From: Podochytrium sp. JEL0797 | Taxonomy: Eukaryota; Chytridiomycota; Chytridiomycetes; Chytridiales; Chytriomycetaceae | Length of the DNA: 64,000 nt | NCBI GenBank assembly: GCA_027596195.1 | Contig: JADGJG010000007.1 | Span: 55,156-119,155 of the forward strand | Direction of reading: 5' to 3' | In this document: positions 59,676 through 64,000 of the stretch, one piece after another | How the letters are laid out: every line of letters starts with the position of its first letter | Position numbering within the stretch: position 1 is the stretch's first letter | Position numbers and translations under genes: made by a program | The notes under the pieces: model-generated | What the model was told of the DNA's origin: nothing | Database searches by the model: none | The model's input: the letters and a program-made list of their open reading frames with translations, nothing else

Positions 59676-60923
59676 TTAAATCAAAAACAGCACCGCCAAC
59701 CCAAGTCCAGCAGCAACGGAAAAGAAAAGCGTCGCCCCACTCCCAACCAACAGTCCTTCAGTCCCGTCTTGACTATAATTGTCGTTTGAAGGAGAAGAGG
59801 GCTTGGAAAGAATGTAAATTGGAGCAGAAAGATTCGTGGTTGACGAGGTCGGTGCGGCTGTCGTGCTTGTGAGTGCAGAAATCGAAATCGTCGTGACAGA
59901 AGGGTCACTCGTTCTCGAGAGAGTTGTGGACGCAGAAGTCGTTGAAGTTGTGGACGCAGAACTCGTAGAAGTTAAGGTTGCGGACGTACTTGTGGACGTG
60001 CTTGTGGAAGCTGCAGTGGAAGAAGTTATGGTCGCGCTCGTGGAAGCTGAAACCGAAGAAGTTGTGGATGTACTTGTGGAAGTTGATGTCGAAGATGAAG
60101 AAGTGGATGTACTTGTGGAAGTTGAAGTCGATGAACCTGTGGACGTACTTGTAGAAGCAGCAGTGGAAGAAGTTATGGATGCAGAAGTTGTTGAAGTAGT
60201 TGTGGACGTTGAAGTCGTTGGTGCCGGGACATACAAAATAAAATACTGGCTTTTTCCAGGACCGTATTTGGCAGGATCCTGATTGGCCAAGACGATTATT
60301 CCATTGGTTTCTTGAAAAGCCAAGCTGCCGGACGCGATGCCTTTCACAGTCAATTTCCAGGTAGTGCGATGTCCAGTCGTTATGGCCTCAAGAGCGAGCT
60401 TTTCAGGAGAACCTAATGCGTTCGCGATCTGAGATCCATCTACCGTCACCAAAATGCCCCCAATTTGCCGATCTACAGAAGTGTAATTGAACTTTTGGGT
60501 GGTAGAAGTCGAGCATGGTTGGCTAGTGAAAACATTGTTTGTATAATCCACACAGCCCCCATCCGGCGCTTGAATTTGAAACAGTGATCCATCAATGGGC
60601 CAGTTGCCAAAGTTCAGAGGTGTCGACATGCAGGAACAAGCGCCATTCGCGAGACAAACGCGTCCGGCATTGCAGGGTGCAAACGCAGAACACGTCCGGT
60701 ATTCTGAATCCTGCGGAAGAGCTTGACAGACCCCACCCGTACCAGAGAGGTAGCCAAACACAGGGAAGCATTGATGTTGAGGCTTGCAGTCTGCAGCAGA
60801 CAAGCAGTCTGTGCAGATCTCGTTGTTGAAACACACGCCAGAAGGACATTCTGAATCAATGCTGCAGAGCGTTGTGGCCAAGGAAACGGTTGCGGAAAGA
60901 ACGAGGAGCAGAATAGCGCTCAT
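59676..60923 (-). CDS. Secreted Cys-rich mucin-like surface protein, copy 2
   Basis: Identical to 19537-20784, 415 residues. The number of Ser/Thr repeat units is the same in both copies, which is notable for repetitive DNA. Confidence 0.75.
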   Translation of the reverse strand: MSAILLLVLSATVSLATTLCSIDSECPSGVCFNNEICTDCLSAADCKPQHQCFPVFGYLSGTGGVCQALPQDSEYRTCSAFAPCNAGRVCLANGACSCMSTPLNFGNWPIDGSLFQIQAPDGGCVDYTNNVFTSQPCSTSTTQKFNYTSVDRQIGGILVTVDGSQIANALGSPEKLALEAITTGHRTTWKLTVKGIASGSLAFQETNGIIVLANQDPAKYGPGKSQYFILYVPAPTTSTSTTTSTTSASITSSTAASTSTSTGSSTSTSTSTSTSSSSTSTSTSTSTTSSVSASTSATITSSTAASTSTSTSTSATLTSTSSASTTSTTSASTTLSRTSDPSVTTISISALTSTTAAPTSSTTNLSAPIYILSKPSSPSNDNYSQDGTEGLLVGSGATLFFSVAAGLGLAVLFLI

Positions 60924-61078
60924 TCTGGAATGATTTTTTAATCTTCGTACGTTTCTTTTTCATGGAAGCTTGTGAGGAAGCTGTTCGCCGACTTTACAAA
61001 CATTGAAAATAACTCGAAGAAATGGTGAGAGCGCCGTCGCGTGCTTTCAGAGATCGCACTGAGATCAAATAAAGAAAA

Positions 61079-61529
61079 GGGAGAATAAACTCAAGAGAAA
61101 CGCAATTCCAAAACAAAATTCTTGGCCTCCTCATCAGCCATAACAACATCAAATCCGTTTCACTCGCAAACGCGATTTCCTTCCTCAACAACGAATAAAC
61201 TAAGGATTCCGAGCTGACAAGCTTCTCGTAAGACACTTTTCAAGCGATCAAAAGAAGATCGGGCGCAGGTTCAGATACGAAGATTGTTTTTAGAGATCCA
61301 ATTGTTCGCTAACAAAATGCAGCATATATGTTATCCCAAAATCAATTATTAAAAAAAATCAGAAAGTCAGCCTCATCCATAACAGCGTCCGAATCCGTTT
61401 CACTCGCAAACGCGATTCCCTTCCTCAACAACGCAACCAATCACAGATTCTGAGCCGCCGAGCTTCCCCCCAACTCGGACCACACGACCAGGTCATTTCC
61501 TGCTGCACAAAAACTTGTGCAAAACGTGT
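61079..61529 (-). pseudogene. Staggered LRR-2 3'-end remnants, copy 2
   Basis: Same two decayed blocks as at 20940-21390. Confidence 0.75.
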
Positions 61530-61732
61530 ATTTCAAAATTAGATAGAAGCGCAAAGAGAGGGATCGCGTTCATTTTGTTTCATGGAAGCTTTTCAGAAAA
61601 CTCTTTGGCAGACTTTGTAAACATTCTGAGCTATCAATTCATTAAAAAATTCAACTCAAAGATATGGCGGGAGGTATTATTGTTGCTTGATTCGAATCAG
61701 GAAACGTATTTAACAATTAGACGATACGAAAC

Positions 61733-62692
61733 TCAATCCCAAATCAAATTTTCAGCCTCCTCATCATCCATAACCGCGTCTGAATCCGTTTCACTCGCAA
61801 AAGCGATTCCCTTCCTCAACAACGCAATCAACCACGGATTCCGAGCCACCGAGCTCCCCCCCAACTCGGGCGACACGACCAGGTCATTCCCCGCTGCACA
61901 AAACTCATGCAAACGCGTCAAAAGCTCGAAAGAAGAGGGCACGGGTCCAGACAGGAGGTTGTTTTTGAGGTCTAGTCGTTCGAGGCGTGGCAAGTGACCG
62001 AGTTCGACGGGAAGTGGGCCTGTTAGGCGGTTGTTGCTCAAATTGAGGATTACGAGAGCGCGGCAGTGTCCAATTGAAGGCGGAATGGCGCCAGAGAGGT
62101 AATTATTGCCAAGGTACAGCCACACGAGTTGTTGGAGCAACCCAATTTCGTCCGGGATCGACCCCGCGAGTTCGTTTCCATCCAAATAGAGGTTCTTGAG
62201 GTTCACTAGCGTACAAATCGATCTGGGAATTGCACCCGTCAAGTAATTCGAGCAGAGCGACAGACTCGCCAAGCATTCACGCAGCGGCTCCAACTCGTCT
62301 GGAATTGTCCCGCGTAACTGGTTCATGTCGAGATTGATGGTGGTGGCTTTGGTCAAGAAGCGAATACTTTGTGGAATCTCGCCTCGGAGCTGTTTTGCGT
62401 TCCACAGCACCACGTTGAGAGACGCGAGGTACTTTTGGGCATAGAAAGCCGCGTAGAATTGCGGCCAGTGGAACCACAGCCGCGCCAGGGCGGCATCGGG
62501 ATTCGTTCGCAGCGCCGAGACGAGGAGATCGTTGCGGATGAAGCGTAACAGGTTGAGACGCGCAAAGTCGCGGTGCAAAAGAGTCGACGCGAAGCGGTGC
62601 GAAAGGCGCCGGTATTTGAGACAAGAAGAAGGCGCAATGTGGCTGAAGATGTGTTGCACAAGCTCTGTCGGGAGAAGCGAAAAACCTGTCAT
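61733..62692 (-). CDS. F-box-like LRR protein LRR-2, copy 2
   Basis: Identical to 21594-22553, 319 residues, single exon. Confidence 0.85.
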   Translation of the reverse strand: MTGFSLLPTELVQHIFSHIAPSSCLKYRRLSHRFASTLLHRDFARLNLLRFIRNDLLVSALRTNPDAALARLWFHWPQFYAAFYAQKYLASLNVVLWNAKQLRGEIPQSIRFLTKATTINLDMNQLRGTIPDELEPLRECLASLSLCSNYLTGAIPRSICTLVNLKNLYLDGNELAGSIPDEIGLLQQLVWLYLGNNYLSGAIPPSIGHCRALVILNLSNNRLTGPLPVELGHLPRLERLDLKNNLLSGPVPSSFELLTRLHEFCAAGNDLVVSPELGGSSVARNPWLIALLRKGIAFASETDSDAVMDDEEAENLIWD

Positions 62693-62708
62693 CGAAAAAA
62701 AAAAAAAA

Positions 62709-63712
62709 ATGTTTACGATTGCCGTGGCGGGAGGCTCTTCCAGTGGAAAGAAGCAAGTATGCGACCTGATCATTACGAGACTCAAGGACAACCTGGTGGA
62801 CCATGAGAGCAAAGGTGCGATTTCCTCTCTTGTTTAAATCTAAAAAGCCCCACGTCAGTCACCGTCATCAAACTCGAGGATTTCTACAGACAACTCACTC
62901 AAGAGGAAACGGAGCGTTTGGAAAAGGGCGAATACAACTTTGACCATCCCGATGCCGTCGATTTCGAACTGCTGTCGTCTGTGCTGGCGTCGTTGGCTGA
63001 CAAGGAGGCAACCTGCATGATGCCAAAGTGGGACTTTCAATCGCACAAGAGGTGGGTGCATAGGAGATGGAGGCTTGTTGGAAGCATGGGAAACTGATGG
63101 CTTGTTTGGCGGGTTGATTCAGAATCATGTCGGCAACGGAACTCATGAACCCAGACGTGGTGATTGTAGTGGGAACCTTGACTCTGTATGTATACATGTG
63201 ATTCAATGTGATTCTGCATTCTCTCTCTGAATTTTCGCGTGAATCCGACAGATACAACAAGGCCGTACGCGACTTTTTCAACCTCAAAGTCTTTGTGGTA
63301 AGTTTTGCGAATCAGCCTCGCCGGGCTGTATCCTCATCTTGTTTTCGTTTGCTCAGGATGTCGACAGTGACCTTCGTCTCGCGCGCCAAGTCATTCGCGA
63401 CACGGAGGAACGATACCAAAAGCCGCTCGAAAGCGTGCTCGAAAACTACTTGAACTACGTGAAGCCGTCGTTTGAGGACTACATTCTGCCGGTGAGTTTT
63501 GTTTTTTGCGTTCCTGTTGGATTCTAATTCGAATCATCGCGTGTTTTACGCCGCAGACCAAGAAATACGCCAACGTTGTGATCCCACGCGGTGCAGACAA
63601 CAAGATTGCCATTAGCTTGATGGCCACACATATCGCGGATCTGTTGAAGGGAAAGGAGGAGCAGAGCTCGCTGGAACGCGCAGTGGCACAGGCTGCTCAA
63701 TTGACGGTTTGA
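62709..63712 (+). CDS. Uridine-kinase-like protein, copy 2
   Basis: Exons 62709-62814, 62859-63051, 63123-63185, 63252-63297, 63357-63491, 63557-63712; identical to 22570-23573, 232 residues, with the same altered active-site positions. The remaining 63713-64000 is the start of the convergent intergenic region. Confidence 0.85.
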
Positions 63713-64000
63713 TTTTTATTCTCTTTTTGGGCGCGCTGAAGCTTTTTGTAGTTGCGTGTGAGCTTCTATTTTATTTGGCCAATAAAGTCTCAATTTGCAT
63801 GTGGAATCATTGTGTTGGTTGGAGTTGGTCGCGGCCAAGTTGGGAAGATAACGCGGCGTTTGTGCTCAGCCCACCCTTCCAATCTTTTTTCTGAGTTCTC
63901 GCTTCAATTGACTCACAGCCAGAACAAATTGCATGCGTACTTGATTTTTTCCACCAATGCCAGCCGCACAATCGTGGAAGCCCACGCGCTCCCAAATTGC

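Larger units (their letters stand above)
40140..64000 (+). repeat. Copy 2 of the 40139-bp-period direct repeat
   Basis: Identical, as far as I could compare, to 1-23861 shifted by 40139, including pseudogene lesions, introns and intergenic DNA. It runs to the window end without divergence. The 77 bases before it (40063-40139) read as the natural 5' flank of the MYND pseudogene, and no transposon end, inverted repeat or target-site duplication is visible at the join. Confidence 0.97.

Noticed and set aside
1..64000. Circular plasmid, virus or phage genome suggested by identical distant segments
   Set aside because: The content is spliced nuclear housekeeping genes (CEP290, ERV41, coilin-like); no replication, capsid or plasmid genes are seen.
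1..64000. tRNA, rRNA, CRISPR arrays or bacterial operons
   Set aside because: Scanning by eye found no cloverleaf, rRNA core motif or regularly spaced short repeats; a covariance-model search would be needed to exclude small RNAs.

Overview
The window is nuclear DNA of a small-genome eukaryote, most likely a flagellated (zoosporic) fungus of the Chytridiomycota. Genes carry many short spliceosomal introns (about 44-103 nt, GT-AG). A full-length CEP290 homologue, a ciliary transition-zone protein, points to a flagellated lineage. Several families look fungal (FUSC/ArAE_2 exporters, Old Yellow Enzymes, a Ser/Thr-stalk GPI-type protein), and F-box proteins with plant-type leucine-rich repeats recall chytrid genomes. 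The taxon is an inference. Exon coordinates were assigned by eye from splice signals, reading-frame continuity and paralogue alignment.

Layout. Bases 1-23861 recur head-to-tail as 40140-64000 (offset 40139) with no difference found, so the window holds one 40139-bp unit and the first 60 percent of a second. In unit order: a broken and an intact MYND-finger gene (1-1.7 kb); an F-box/LRR gene convergent with a FUSC-like exporter (1.9-5.9 kb); remnants of two more such pairs (6.0-7.0 kb); exporter B (7.0-10.1 kb); an Old Yellow Enzyme (OYE) fragment, methyltransferase 1, OYE1, methyltransferase 2, exporter C and OYE2 (10.4-18.2 kb, all minus strand); a small polyQ gene; a candidate small complex I-like protein; a mucin-like surface protein; decayed LRR gene ends; a second F-box/LRR gene head-to-head with a uridine-kinase-like gene (21.6-23.6 kb). 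The single-copy part visible once holds CEP290 (24.0-33.3 kb), ERV41/ERGIC2 (33.8-35.3 kb), a coilin-like gene (35.7-37.5 kb) and a row of decayed MYND-finger copies (35.3-40.9 kb).

How the genes may work together. The 10-18 kb block looks like a repeated three-gene module (ene-reductase, FUSC/ArAE exporter, METTL7-type methyltransferase), all transcribed the same way, in several states of decay and expansion. That combination would fit reduction, methylation and export of a small molecule or xenobiotic; this is a hypothesis from neighbourhood and family only. The large tandem repeat would double the cluster again if it is real and not an assembly artefact.
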